Positions 9,013 to 18,396 of a DNA stretch of 64,000 bases are shown in pieces. The notes beneath the pieces were generated by a model. That model did no database searches. It was not told the DNA's origin and was given only the letters and a program-made list of their open reading frames with translations. A program made the translations under genes and the position numbers. Position 1 is the first letter of the stretch; each line of letters opens with the position of its first letter. The stretch lies in NCBI GenBank assembly GCA_037201625.1, contig JBBCGR010000005.1:1-64000 (forward strand), written 5' to 3'. Source of the DNA: JAMXLO01 sp037201625. GTDB taxonomy: Bacteria > Pseudomonadota > Alphaproteobacteria > Acetobacterales > Acetobacteraceae.

Positions 9013-10407
9013 CTACAGCGCCTCGATCTCCAGCGGGAACAGCGCGTCCGGATCGGGCGTGCGCAGCAGGTGGTAGACGTTGAAGCGGTAGGCCGGCCCC
9101 AGCGAGACCTCGGGCGGCGTGAACGGAAATGCCAGGTTACCGGCGGTGGACAGCCGGCCGGCGTAGCCGTGGTGCAGCAGATACTGCTTCAGCGTCCGCA
9201 CCACCTCCGACGCCCGCTCCGCGGTCGGCGCGATGCACTCGCCCATGATGAACACCTCGCCCGGCGGGGCCTCGCCCGCCGGAGCGGCCATGCGCACCCC
9301 GTCCACGCCATAGACCCGGAAGCGCAGCGTGTAGTCTTCCGGCCCGTCCTCGCACACCAGGTCGCGCACCACGGTCGCGACCGCCGGCAGGATCTCCCGG
9401 TGTTGCGCGATGAAGCGCGGATCGGCGGCACCGGCCAGCAGCACCGCGCGCTCGCCCAGCTTGCGCGCACCCTCGATCTTCACGCAGGGGTCGGTCGAGT
9501 CGTGCCACGCGGCGCCGGTCACGCGGCAGCGCCGGTCGTCCACCGCGGCATAGTCGGCGCCGCTGAGGTCGAGCCGCCCCTCCGGTTCGTACACGGTATA
9601 CGGATCGGCCTGCTCGTACAGGCTGTGCGCCGCGACCGAGACCGGCGTCGCGCGCCGCTGCCCCGCCATGCTCTCCAGCACGAACCCGTCCTCATCCAGC
9701 GTCGCCAGGATCGAGTCGCGCCCGCCGGGCAGGCAGCACAGCGAGGCGCACTCGATGATCTTCGCCATGTGCACCGACAGCCCCGTCGGAAACCCCAGCA
9801 TCGTCGGCAGCGACGCGAAGATCGCCGTGTCGCAGGCGCGCCCCGCGATCACCACGTCGACGTCCTCGGCCAGCGCGCGGCGGAACGGCCCCATGCCCAT
9901 CTGGCCGACGATGTGCGCGGCCTCGGTCACCTCCTCCTCGGTCAGCGCAGGCATGTCGTCGATGCCCACCACCGCGCCCGCCCGCACCGCGGCGCGCAGC
10001 GCGTCGCGCGACAGGTCGGCACGCAGCACGCCCAGACGGAAATGCAGCCCCTCGGCGCGCGCAATCTCGCTGACGATGGCGAGCGTCGCGTCCAGGTGCG
10101 GCGCGGCGCCGGCCGATCCGGCCGAGCCGATCACCAGCGGCACGTCGATCGAGCGCGCGCCGAGCAGCACCTTGCGCAGGTCGCGCCTGGTGGCGGCCGG
10201 CGACGTCGCCATCTCGCCCTTGCCCAGATAGGTCGGGCCGATGTCGATCGAGCCCATGTCGCAGCCGATCAGGTCCGGCCGCCGCGCCAGGCCGGCATCG
10301 AACGCCGGCGTCGGGATGCCGTAGCCAAGCTGGCCCGACGCGCCCAGGAACCGCATCGGCCGCCGCGCCCGGCGCACCTCGTCCAGGATGCGGCCCGAGG
10401 CGCTCAT
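9013..10407 (-). CDS. DUF1446 / AtuA-family protein
   Basis: A 464-residue protein of the DUF1446 family, to which AtuA of acyclic-terpene utilisation belongs. Typical blocks are FLGASGQLGYGIP, IGCDMGSIDIGPTYLG, LVIGSAGSAGAAPHLD and VDVVIAGRACDTAIF. The biochemical role of the family is not settled; members lie in catabolic operons. Its start (ATG 10407) overlaps the end of the DUF4387 gene by ATGA, and these two families are commonly neighbours. It is the last gene of a minus-strand set headed by an amidohydrolase. Confidence 0.88.
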   Translation of the reverse strand: MSASGRILDEVRRARRPMRFLGASGQLGYGIPTPAFDAGLARRPDLIGCDMGSIDIGPTYLGKGEMATSPAATRRDLRKVLLGARSIDVPLVIGSAGSAGAAPHLDATLAIVSEIARAEGLHFRLGVLRADLSRDALRAAVRAGAVVGIDDMPALTEEEVTEAAHIVGQMGMGPFRRALAEDVDVVIAGRACDTAIFASLPTMLGFPTGLSVHMAKIIECASLCCLPGGRDSILATLDEDGFVLESMAGQRRATPVSVAAHSLYEQADPYTVYEPEGRLDLSGADYAAVDDRRCRVTGAAWHDSTDPCVKIEGARKLGERAVLLAGAADPRFIAQHREILPAVATVVRDLVCEDGPEDYTLRFRVYGVDGVRMAAPAGEAPPGEVFIMGECIAPTAERASEVVRTLKQYLLHHGYAGRLSTAGNLAFPFTPPEVSLGPAYRFNVYHLLRTPDPDALFPLEIEAL

Positions 10408-10706
10408 AGCTCGATCCCCAGCAGCGGCGCGTGCTGCTGCGCGCCATAGACGTCCCGGTCGCCGGGATCGCCCGCCATGATCGGCCGCGCCAGCACGATC
10501 TTGATCGCGCGGCCCACCGGATAGGGGATCACCGTCACATCCTCAGCCGGCAGGCCGTACAGCGCGCCGATGCTGTCGCGGCTCAGCGCCGGCGACTGCA
10601 CGACGCGGCGGTAGTCGGCATCCGTTGCGAACATCAGGTCCAGCGTGAGCCGCCGAGGCCCCGCGTTCTTGCTGCGGATCACCTGGGCGATGTCGGCGAG
10701 CTTCAT
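10404..10706 (-). CDS. DUF4387 domain protein
   Basis: A 100-residue protein (MKLADIAQVIRSKNAGPRRLTLDLMFATDADYRRVV...) matching the DUF4387 family, which is found next to or fused with DUF1446 proteins. The motif RSKNAGPRRLTLDLMF is diagnostic. ATG 10706 is preceded by AGGCTGCC and is preferred over a 13-residue N-terminal extension. Its stop overlaps the next start by 4 bases, so the two products are probably made in step and may form a complex; that is inference from pairing. Confidence 0.85.
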   Translation of the reverse strand: MKLADIAQVIRSKNAGPRRLTLDLMFATDADYRRVVQSPALSRDSIGALYGLPAEDVTVIPYPVGRAIKIVLARPIMAGDPGDRDVYGAQQHAPLLGIEL

Positions 10707-10716
10707 GGCAGCCTCC

Positions 10717-10821
10717 CTAGAGCGTGATCCGCGCAGTGGGATCACCGGAGCGGTGAATCACGCTTTCAGACAACGAGCTAGAGCGGATTCCGTGAGCCCA
10801 TACGAACGGATTCTGCGCTAG
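10717..10821. repeat. 105-bp intergenic palindromic element, copy 1
   Basis: Two consecutive inverted repeats: AGCGTGATCC...GGTGAATCACGCT, then GCGGATTCCGT...ACGGATTCTGC, framed by CTAGAGC and GCGCTAG. A second copy of the same length lies at 39064-39168 and a related hairpin at 35167-35215. It sits just upstream of the DUF4387 gene. Such elements act as mobile or REP-like sequences in many GC-rich genomes. Confidence 0.75.
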
Positions 10822-10918
10822 CCGGCGCGTCATTGCGCGCGCGGCACAGCAATCCGCGTGGCGTCGTGCACCGGCATGGGGATCGCTGCGTCGCTTCGCT
10901 CCTCGTAATGACAGGGCG

Positions 10919-12145
10919 TCACGGCCGGTGCAGTTCCGCGCGCGGCCGCGTCACGGTGCGCCGGCCGCGCTTGAACACCGCGAGCGGATGGCAGATCTCC
11001 GCCACCGCCTGCTCCGGCGTCGTCGCGTCCAGCACCACGATGTCGGCCGGGTTGCCGACGGCGATGCCGTAGTCCTTCAGGTTCATGAGCCGTGCCGAGC
11101 GCTCGGTCAGCATCGCGAAGCAGTCGCGCAGCCGCCCCGCGCCGCTGATCTGGCAGACATTGGCCTGCAGGTTCGCCATCCGCAGCAACGACGCATCGCC
11201 GAACGGCGTGAACGGGTTCAGCACATTGTTGGTGGAGAGCGAGCAGTTCACGCCGTGCTCCACCAGCAGGTTCACATCGGCCACGCCGCGGCGGACGTTG
11301 TATTCCTGGTCGCGGCCCATCATGAACAGCTCGGTTGCCGGCAGCACGGTGACGGCGACGCCGGCATTGGCGATGCGCCGCGCGAGCGCGCGCAGGTCCG
11401 CCACCGGCATGGTGGACAGCTTGCACATGTGGCCGACCGCGACGCGTCCGCCCAAGCCGTATTTCTCGGTCAGCTCGCACACCAGGTGGATGTCCATGCC
11501 GTCCGGCGAGTTGCCCGAATCGAGATGCATGTCGATGTCCACGTCGAACTCGCGCGCGAGGTCGAAGATGCGCCGCACCTGGCCCGAATGGTCGGGATCG
11601 TAGTTGGGCGCCGCGCCGAGAACCTTGGCGCCGCGCTTCAGCCCCTCCACCAGCAGTTCATCGGCGCGCGGGTTGTTGGTGAGCCCCTCCTGGGGGAAGA
11701 CGCAGACCTCGAGGTCGATCGCCCAGGCGTAGTCGCGGCGCAGCATCTCGATCGCCTCGAAGCTGCGCATCTCGACGCCGCCGTCGAGCTCCAGATGCGT
11801 GCGCATGCGCGTCGCACCGTGCCGGATGCATTTCTCCAGCGTGCGGCTGGCACGCTGGTAGACGTCCTCGACGGTGAAGCTGCTCTTGACCGCGGCGACG
11901 CGCTGCATGGAGTTGGCCTGCCGGCCTTCTTCCGGCGCGACGCGGTCGATGATGTTGGACTTGTCGAGGTGGATATGAGTCTCCACCAGCCCGCCGCACA
12001 CCAGCAGCCCGCCGGCGTCGAACACCAGGCCATCGGCACCCAGCGCCGCCTCGACCGCGACGATACGGCCATCCGCCACGCCGATATCGACCGCAGGTGC
12101 ATGCGGCGCGTGCGCCAGCCTGGCATTGCGCACGATCAGGTCCAT
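10919..12145 (-). CDS. Amidohydrolase, cytosine-deaminase-like
   Basis: A 408-residue metal-dependent hydrolase. It has the N-terminal DLIVRNARL beta-sandwich strand, metal site HIHLDKS in place of HxH of classical members, then RTHLELD, DIDMHLDSGNSPDG, VAVGHMCKLS and the late D in CSLSTNNVLNPF. These are features of the CodA-like/isoguanine-deaminase branch, so hydrolysis or deamination of a cyclic amide or imine is expected; the substrate is unknown. ATG 12145 (MDLIVRNARLAH) is chosen over a 57-residue low-complexity extension. Downstream come DUF4387 and DUF1446 genes, suggesting one catabolic pathway. Confidence 0.85.
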   Translation of the reverse strand: MDLIVRNARLAHAPHAPAVDIGVADGRIVAVEAALGADGLVFDAGGLLVCGGLVETHIHLDKSNIIDRVAPEEGRQANSMQRVAAVKSSFTVEDVYQRASRTLEKCIRHGATRMRTHLELDGGVEMRSFEAIEMLRRDYAWAIDLEVCVFPQEGLTNNPRADELLVEGLKRGAKVLGAAPNYDPDHSGQVRRIFDLAREFDVDIDMHLDSGNSPDGMDIHLVCELTEKYGLGGRVAVGHMCKLSTMPVADLRALARRIANAGVAVTVLPATELFMMGRDQEYNVRRGVADVNLLVEHGVNCSLSTNNVLNPFTPFGDASLLRMANLQANVCQISGAGRLRDCFAMLTERSARLMNLKDYGIAVGNPADIVVLDATTPEQAVAEICHPLAVFKRGRRTVTRPRAELHRP

Positions 12146-12207
12146 CGTCTTCCCCTTCCCCTTCCGCTTCGCCGCGATGCTGGCGCGGCGGCGGGGGAGG
12201 CGCAACC

Positions 12208-14682
12208 CTATGGGCGCCGTGGTGTCGCGTGCCAGATGTCCTCTGCGTATTCGCGGATCGCGCGGTCCGAGGAGAACCAGCCGAGATTGGCGGTGTTCAG
12301 CACGCTGGACCGCCACCAGGCGGGGCGGTTCTGCCAGCGGAGTGCCACGTTGCGCTGAGCCTCGACATAGGCGGCGAAGTCGGCGGTCACCATGAAGTGG
12401 TCGCTGCCCGTCAGCTCCTCCATCAGCTCGCGGAACCGACCTGGCTCGTCGTGCGAGAATACGCCGTAGGCGACTGCATCGAGCACCGCCTGCAGCACCG
12501 GCAGGTCCGCCACCGTCTCCCGCGCGCCCGGCCCGCGGCGACGGCGCTCCACCACCTGCTCCGCGTTCAAGCCGAAGATAAAGATGTTGTCGGCGCCGAC
12601 ACGTTCGCGGATCTCGACATTGGCGCCGTCCAGCGTGCCGATGGTCAGCGCGCCATTCAGCGCCAGCTTCATGTTGCCGGTGCCGGAGGCCTCCATGCCG
12701 GCGGTCGAGATCTGCTCCGACAGATCGGCGGCCGGAATGATCGCCTCCGCCATGCTCACATTGTAGTCCGGGAGGAACACCACCTTCAGCAGCCCGCGCA
12801 CCGCCGGATCGCCGTTGACCACGTGCGCCACGTCGTTGATCAGCTTGATGATCAGCTTCGCGCGATGGTAGCTGGAGGCCGCCTTGCCGGCGAAGATCCG
12901 CACCCGTGGCACCCAGTTGAACGTCGGCCTGGCGCGGATCTCGTTGTACAGCGCGATCGTCTCGAGGATATTCAGCAATTGTCGCTTGTATTCATGGACA
13001 CGCTTGATCTGCACATCGAACAGTGCATCGGGATCGATCGCGATGTGCAGCCGGTCCGCGACTAGCTTCGCCAGCGCCTGCTTGTTGGCGCGCCGGATCT
13101 GCGCCAGGCGCTCATGCACGCCCGCATCGTCCGCGGCGCCGGCGAACGCCGTCAGTGCCTCCCCATCATCCAGCAGGCGCGTGCCGACGATATCGGTGAG
13201 CAGCGCGGTCAGCCGCGGATTGGCCGCGAACAGCCAGCGCCGTAGCGTGATCCCGTTGGTCTTGTTGACGATGCGGTCGGGATACAGCCGGTGCAGGTCG
13301 CGGAACACGGTCTGCCGCATCAGTTCGGTGTGCAGGGCCGACACGCCGTTGATGCGGTGTGAGCCGAGAAAGGCCAGCGAACTCATCCGCACGCGGCGCC
13401 CGGCATTGTCGTCGATCAGCGAGAGGGCCGCGAGCGGCGCACCGTCCGAGCGCTGCATGGCGCACACCGCGTCCAGGTGCAGCCGGTTGATCTGATAGAC
13501 GATCTGCATGTGCCGCGGCAGCAGCCGCTCCATCAGCGAGACCGGCCAGCTTTCCAGTGCCTCGGGCAGCAGCGTGTGGTTGGTGTACGCAATCGTGCCG
13601 TTGGTGATCCGCCACGCCTCATCCCAGGGGATCTCGTGCAGGTCGACGAGGATGCGCATCAGTTCCGCCACCGCGATCGCCGGATGCGTGTCGTTCAACT
13701 GGATCGCCGCCTTGTCGGGCAGCAGGCGGATATCGCCGTTGTGCTGGCGCATGTGGCGCGCCACCAGGTCCTGCAGCGAAGCGGAGGTGAAGAAAAATTC
13801 CTGGCGCAGCCGCAGCTCCTGGCCCGCCGGCGTGTCGTCGCCGGGGTACAGCACCTGCGAGATGGCATTCGCCCGCGCGCGCGTCTCCAGCGCACCGACA
13901 TGGTCGCCGCGGTTGAAGGCGTCCAGATGGATCGAATCGGCGGCCCAGGCGGACCACAGCCGCAGCGTGTTGGCGTAGTGGCCGCGCCAGCCGATCACCG
14001 GCGTATCGTAGGCCACCGCGTTGACGATCTCGGCCGGCGACCAGACGCAGCGGCCCGCGTCGGTCTCCACCGTGCCGCCGAAGCCGATCGGATGCATCAC
14101 GTCGGGCCGCGCCACCTCCCACGGGTTGCCGAAGGTCAGCCAGTCCTCGGGCAGTTCCTTCTGCCAGCCCTTGTCGATGACCTGGCGGAACAGACCATGC
14201 GTGTAACGGATGCCGTAGCCGTGGGACGCGATGCACAGCGTCGCCATGCTTTCCATGAAACAGGCCGCGAGCCGCCCCAGGCCGCCGTTGCCGAGCGCGG
14301 CATCGGGTTCGATGTTGCGCAGCCGGTCGTAGTCGACGCCGAGTTCGGCCAGTGCCGCGCGCATCCGCTCGACCAGGCCGAGATTGTTGAGCGAGTCGTG
14401 CAGCAGCCGGCCGATCAGGAATTCCAACGACAGGTAGTAGACCCGCTTGCCCTTCGAGACGAAGTTGGTGCGCGTCGAGGCCAGCCACCGCTCCAGGATG
14501 TGGTCGCGCACGGCGAGTGCCGCCGCCATGAACCAGTCCCGGTCGGTGGCGACCAGCGGATCGCGGCCGACGGCATAGGTGAGCTTGGCGACCACGCTGC
14601 GGCGCAACGCCGCCACGTCCTCATCTTCGGCGGGAATCGAAATGCGCGAGGCGTCGGCGGTGGAAATCAGGTCTGAGCTCAT
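12208..14682 (-). CDS. glgP: Glycogen/starch/alpha-glucan phosphorylase
   Basis: An 824-residue GT35 enzyme that releases glucose-1-phosphate from alpha-1,4-glucans using pyridoxal phosphate. The PLP-lysine block EASGTGNMKLALNGALTIGTLDGANVEI is intact near the C-terminal third, and KRVHEYKRQLLN, NGITLRRWL and the N-terminal YYLSLEFLIGRLL block are present. Length fits bacterial phosphorylases. ATG 14682 gives MSSDLISTADASRIS. No other glycogen gene lies in the window, so regulation and partner enzymes are elsewhere. The stop lies 62 bases from the amidohydrolase start. Confidence 0.97.
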   Translation of the reverse strand: MSSDLISTADASRISIPAEDEDVAALRRSVVAKLTYAVGRDPLVATDRDWFMAAALAVRDHILERWLASTRTNFVSKGKRVYYLSLEFLIGRLLHDSLNNLGLVERMRAALAELGVDYDRLRNIEPDAALGNGGLGRLAACFMESMATLCIASHGYGIRYTHGLFRQVIDKGWQKELPEDWLTFGNPWEVARPDVMHPIGFGGTVETDAGRCVWSPAEIVNAVAYDTPVIGWRGHYANTLRLWSAWAADSIHLDAFNRGDHVGALETRARANAISQVLYPGDDTPAGQELRLRQEFFFTSASLQDLVARHMRQHNGDIRLLPDKAAIQLNDTHPAIAVAELMRILVDLHEIPWDEAWRITNGTIAYTNHTLLPEALESWPVSLMERLLPRHMQIVYQINRLHLDAVCAMQRSDGAPLAALSLIDDNAGRRVRMSSLAFLGSHRINGVSALHTELMRQTVFRDLHRLYPDRIVNKTNGITLRRWLFAANPRLTALLTDIVGTRLLDDGEALTAFAGAADDAGVHERLAQIRRANKQALAKLVADRLHIAIDPDALFDVQIKRVHEYKRQLLNILETIALYNEIRARPTFNWVPRVRIFAGKAASSYHRAKLIIKLINDVAHVVNGDPAVRGLLKVVFLPDYNVSMAEAIIPAADLSEQISTAGMEASGTGNMKLALNGALTIGTLDGANVEIRERVGADNIFIFGLNAEQVVERRRRGPGARETVADLPVLQAVLDAVAYGVFSHDEPGRFRELMEELTGSDHFMVTADFAAYVEAQRNVALRWQNRPAWWRSSVLNTANLGWFSSDRAIREYAEDIWHATPRRP

Positions 14683-14904
14683 TGCGGAGGTTATTGCGGC
14701 AGTACTGGAAAGAACCAGTTAAGACCAAGCCCCGATGACCGTGGCTCATGCCGACACGGCATGGCATGGCCGGTCGTCTCCGTCTTTTCCGCTCACCACG
14801 ACGGAAGCCGTGGAGGGCATGGCCGCGCCAACGGCATGTCGATGGCAGGTTGCGACAGGTCGCGCATACCGAGACTTGGTACAGCGGGTCAAATCCGCCG
14901 GTCG

Positions 14905-15780
14905 TTACGTCAGGAACGACCGTACTTCACGCAGGAACAGCTCCAGCCTGTCGTGGTGCACCCAGTGTCCGGCGCCCTCGACCCCGAGCACCCGCGCGTG
15001 GCGGAACAGGCCGGCGCGGCCATCCTCTTCGGGGTTCTTCGCCCAGCTCTTGGTGCCGTGCACCAGCAGCGTCGGACAGGCGATGCGCGACCACAGATAT
15101 GCGACGTCCTCGCGCGTCATGTCATAGGGCGGCCAGACGCGGACGTAGTTGTCGAACTTCCAGCTATACGTTCCGTCCTCATTCTGGTTGACGCCGTGCT
15201 GCGTCAGGTGCCGCGCCTGTTCGGCCGAGAGCTGCGGATTGGCCTCCTGCATCCGCCCCAGCGCCTCCTCGATCGAGGCGTAGCGCCGCGGCAGCCGCCC
15301 CGACAGCGAGCGGCTCTCGTCGATCCAGTCGCGCATGCGCTCGTCGATCGTGCGGCGTGGCTTGATCCCCGGCGGGCGCGGCGGCGGGCCCAGGCCCTCG
15401 ATCACGACCAGGCGGCGCACCGCGTCGGGGTAGATGCCGGCGTAGCGCGCGGCGATGTTGCCGCCCAGCGAGTGGGCGACGATGGCGACCGGCGCCAGTT
15501 CCTGCTGGTGGATGAGTTGCGCCAGGTCGTAGATGTAGCTGGCCATCGTGTAGTGGCCGGACGCCGACCAGGCGGAATCGCCGTGCCCGCGCAGGTCGGG
15601 CGCGATGACGTGGTACTCGTCGCGCAGCGCGGCGGCGACCCAGTCCCAGTTGCGGCAGTGGTCGCGCCCGCCATGCAGCAGGAGCAGCGGCGGCGCGTCC
15701 GGATTGCCCCAGTCGACATAGTGCAGCCGCAGCCGCTGCGAGAAGTAGACGCGCGAGGTCGGACCGCCGGCCGGGATCAT
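14905..15780 (-). CDS. Alpha/beta hydrolase
   Basis: A 291-residue alpha/beta-fold hydrolase. It has an oxyanion-loop H-G-G in LLLLHGGRDHCRNWD, DLRGHGDS, the nucleophile elbow AHSLGGNIAARYA (S in S-x-G-G form), and a late histidine in GAGHWVHHDRLELF; the acidic residue is probably in the ...TLLVHGTKSW region. The family includes esterases and haloalkane or epoxide hydrolases; the substrate is not evident. Its ATG overlaps the stop of the upstream Hint_2 fragment (ATGA), so it may be translationally coupled to a broken gene. Confidence 0.85.
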   Translation of the reverse strand: MIPAGGPTSRVYFSQRLRLHYVDWGNPDAPPLLLLHGGRDHCRNWDWVAAALRDEYHVIAPDLRGHGDSAWSASGHYTMASYIYDLAQLIHQQELAPVAIVAHSLGGNIAARYAGIYPDAVRRLVVIEGLGPPPRPPGIKPRRTIDERMRDWIDESRSLSGRLPRRYASIEEALGRMQEANPQLSAEQARHLTQHGVNQNEDGTYSWKFDNYVRVWPPYDMTREDVAYLWSRIACPTLLVHGTKSWAKNPEEDGRAGLFRHARVLGVEGAGHWVHHDRLELFLREVRSFLT

Positions 15781-16097
15781 GCCGCCGCGTGCTCGCCGTC
15801 GAGATGCGGGTGCAGCCGGTCGACCACGCGGCCGGTCACCGCCGCCGTCAGCCCTTCGGCCAGCAGCACGCCGTGGCAGTCAGGCTCGACAGGCCGGTCG
15901 CGCACGCGTGCCACGTCGAGCCGTGCCACGCCCGCACCGCTGGTCAGGGATTTCACCGGGATCAGGTCACCCTCGAAGAACACCGCATGGTCGGGAGACA
16001 GCAGCAGGTCACGGCGCGGCCGTCCAGGTCCGAAGGCGCCAGCCCGGATGCGCACCGGCGCGATCCCGGCGCCGCCGTAGCAAGGCGGCCCGATCAC
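15777..16097 (-). pseudogene. Hint_2 domain remnant, 5'-truncated
   Basis: A 106-residue ORF (GTG 16097) aligning with the back half of the Hint_2 domain of the gene at 18305-20146: PVRIRAGAFG, PRRDLLLSPDHAVFFEGDLIPVKSLT and HGVLLAEGL match PVRIAAGAFG, PRRDLYLSPDHAVFAEGVLVPIKYLI and HDILLAEGL. The front half, with the catalytic C-F-x-x-G-T-x-I motif, is missing. It may be a relic of a duplicated Hint protein that now only supplies a leader ORF for the hydrolase. Confidence 0.7.
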
Positions 16098-16136
16098 ATG
16101 CCGGAAGCACCCAAGGCGACAGTGCAGCCGCTTGCG

Positions 16137-16712
16137 TTACGTGGTTACGGTGGCGTGGGTGATCTTCGAGCCTTCCAGGCTGAGACCCGCCATCAGGCCG
16201 CGCTGGCCGAACGGGATCGCGTAGACGTCCTGCGTCAGGGTCGTGCTGGTGACGCTCGCCGCCGCGCCCTTGTCCAGCACCACCACGCTCGGGCCGGAGC
16301 CGATCGCCCAGCCGTCGCTCTCCTTCAGGTATTTCAGCGCAGCCGGGGTCATGAAGAACAGCGCATAGCTGAACGACTGCACGCCCGCCTGCAGGCCGAA
16401 CGAGGCGGCGGCGATGCTGTAATAGCCCACGCTCTTGCCCTGTTCGCGCAGCGCGCCGTAGCCGCCCTGGCCGCCCAGCAGGAAACCCGCCTTGATGATC
16501 TTCGGGAACACCAGGATGGCGACCGCCCGTTTGCCGAGCTCACGCGACTTGGCGTGCGTCGCGTAAAGGTCGCGCAGCACGCGGTCCACGTCGCGGTTGA
16601 TCTCCCGCGCCGAGGGGTCGGCGAGCGCGGTGGACGGCACGCCCGCGACGCCGATGAAACCGGCGGCGGCGAGCCCGGAGGCGGCGAGCAAGGAGCGTCT
16701 GGTCTGCTGCAT
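16137..16712 (-). CDS. SYLF-domain lipid-binding protein, exported
   Basis: A 191-residue protein of the Ysc84/SYLF family, which binds phosphoinositides or lipids. The N-terminus MQQTRRSLLAASGLAAAGFIGVAGVPSTALA has a twin-arginine-like motif and ends at an A-x-A cleavage site, so export by Tat is likely. The domain shows AVAILVFPKIIKAGFLLGGQGGYGAL and SVGYYSIAAASFGLQAGVQ. ATG 16712 is preceded by AAGGGA at good spacing. It is divergent from the patatin-like gene at 16912; both concern membranes or lipids. Confidence 0.88.
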   Translation of the reverse strand: MQQTRRSLLAASGLAAAGFIGVAGVPSTALADPSAREINRDVDRVLRDLYATHAKSRELGKRAVAILVFPKIIKAGFLLGGQGGYGALREQGKSVGYYSIAAASFGLQAGVQSFSYALFFMTPAALKYLKESDGWAIGSGPSVVVLDKGAAASVTSTTLTQDVYAIPFGQRGLMAGLSLEGSKITHATVTT

Positions 16713-16911
16713 GAGTGCATGTCCCTTCATCGGCAGCCGCATGGGGCAGCGGGGGAGAGTCTCCCGATGCCGAGATCCGACCGCATCACTTCGTCCGCTA
16801 TGGCGCGCGCGACCGGTGCCGCGACGGCTTCGGTCATCGTCGCTGTTTGACATGGTTGCATAGTCATGCAGGTTGCCTCGGTCAACGCCACGTGATGGCT
16901 GGAGGTAAACG

Positions 16912-18396
16912 GTGTCCCCATACGTCCCCGCCCTGCGCCGCGCCGCCTCGGTGCTGCAAGCCGCGGCACTTGCGGTTGGGCTCGCGGCCTGTGCGTCGCT
17001 CACGGTCACCGACACGACGCCGTTGCCGGCCACCGCCATGGCGCCGGTGAACGGCGACCGCATCTCGATCGGCGGCTATCGGCTGGATGCGCTCTCGGCG
17101 CCCGGCTACGCGCCGGACCTGCTGGTGCTGGTGGCGATGTCCGGTGGCGGCAAGCGGTCGGCCTCGTTCGGCTACGGCGCGCTAAAGGGCATGCGCTCGG
17201 TCACCGTTCCCACCGCCGATGGCCCGCGCCCGCTGCTGGAGCAGGTCGATGCGATCTCGGGCGTCTCGGGCGGCAGTTTTCCGGCTGCCTATTACGGCCT
17301 GCACCGCGAGGAGGCGTTCGGCAAATTCGAGACCGACTTCCTGTACCAGGACACCGAGAGCTACATCTGGGGCATCTACCTGCTGCCGTGGAACTGGACG
17401 TGGCTCACCGACCCGACGGTCGGCACCAACGACTTCATGGAGCGCGTCTACGACCGCGCGATGTTCCATGGCGCGACCTATAAGGACCTGGAGAAGCGCG
17501 GACGCCCGGTGATCGCCGTCGGCGCCACCGACCTCGCCTACGGCACGCCGCTGCTGTTCACCCAGGAGTCGTTCGACCTCATCTGCTCCGACCTCGAGAG
17601 CTTCCCGGTGGCGCGCGCCGTCGCCGCATCGAACGGCTTCCCCGGCCTGTTCACGCCGGTCACGCTCACCAACCGCGCCGAGCAGTGCGGCGGGCGCAAG
17701 CCCGGCTGGCTGCGGCGGGTCAGCAACGCCGAACGCGAGAATCCGCTGTCGCGCATCGGCATGCAGGCGCAGCTTGCCGAGCGCTACCTGGATCCCGAGA
17801 AGACGCGGTACCTGCACCTGGTGGACGGCGGCGTCTCCGACAACCTCGCGCTGCGCGCCGGCGGCACCATGATGCAGAGCCTCGGCCTCAACCCCGTGGA
17901 GTTGCGCAAGCGCGGCCTCGATCGCATCCGGCGGCTACTGGTGCTGAGTGTCGACGGCCAAGGCGCGCAGGATTCCTCGGTGGCACAGCGCCAGGCGGTG
18001 GGCGGCGTCTTCTCACTGTTCGGACTGGTCTCGGGCGGGCAGATCGACCGTTACAACTTCGAGACCCTCACCGCGGTCACCCAGCAGGTGAAGGACTTCG
18101 TCACCGCGCTGGTCCACGTGCGGTGCGGCGAGGCCAAGGTGATCGACGGCGCGGCGTGCGACGATGTGCGGGGCGAACTGATCCACGTGTCGCTGACGGC
18201 GATGCCGGCTGGCCCCGAGAAGGACGCGCTGCTGGCGATCCCGACCGGCCTGACGCTGAAGCGCGAGCATGTGGACATGCTGGTCGCGGCCGGCGAGACG
18301 GCGATCACCGGCTCCGCGCCGCTGCAGGCCTTCCTCGCCGACTATCCGCCGCGGCCGGTCGTGACCCGGCGGGTGGTGGCGGGAGCGCGTCCGTGA
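16912..18396 (+). CDS. Patatin-like phospholipase, lipoprotein
   Basis: A 494-residue patatin-family acyl hydrolase with the Ser-Asp dyad: the oxyanion stretch MSGGGKRSASFGYG, nucleophile elbow SGVSGGSF (G-x-S-x-G) and the late LVDGGVSDNLALR (D-G-G). The N-terminus has a hydrophobic segment ending LAVGLAACAS, a lipobox, so the protein is probably membrane-anchored. GTG 16912 has GGAGG seven bases upstream. Its 3' end overlaps the convergent Hint_2 gene by 92 bases. It likely acts on membrane phospholipids in the envelope. Confidence 0.88.
   Translation: MSPYVPALRRAASVLQAAALAVGLAACASLTVTDTTPLPATAMAPVNGDRISIGGYRLDALSAPGYAPDLLVLVAMSGGGKRSASFGYGALKGMRSVTVPTADGPRPLLEQVDAISGVSGGSFPAAYYGLHREEAFGKFETDFLYQDTESYIWGIYLLPWNWTWLTDPTVGTNDFMERVYDRAMFHGATYKDLEKRGRPVIAVGATDLAYGTPLLFTQESFDLICSDLESFPVARAVAASNGFPGLFTPVTLTNRAEQCGGRKPGWLRRVSNAERENPLSRIGMQAQLAERYLDPEKTRYLHLVDGGVSDNLALRAGGTMMQSLGLNPVELRKRGLDRIRRLLVLSVDGQGAQDSSVAQRQAVGGVFSLFGLVSGGQIDRYNFETLTAVTQQVKDFVTALVHVRCGEAKVIDGAACDDVRGELIHVSLTAMPAGPEKDALLAIPTGLTLKREHVDMLVAAGETAITGSAPLQAFLADYPPRPVVTRRVVAGARP

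Noticed and set aside
8914..10449. 511-codon ORF opposite the DUF1446 gene
   Set aside because: Antisense to a conserved protein; Arg/His/Ala-rich with no family.
13477..14676. 399-codon ORF opposite glycogen phosphorylase
   Set aside because: Antisense shadow of glgP with low-complexity translation.
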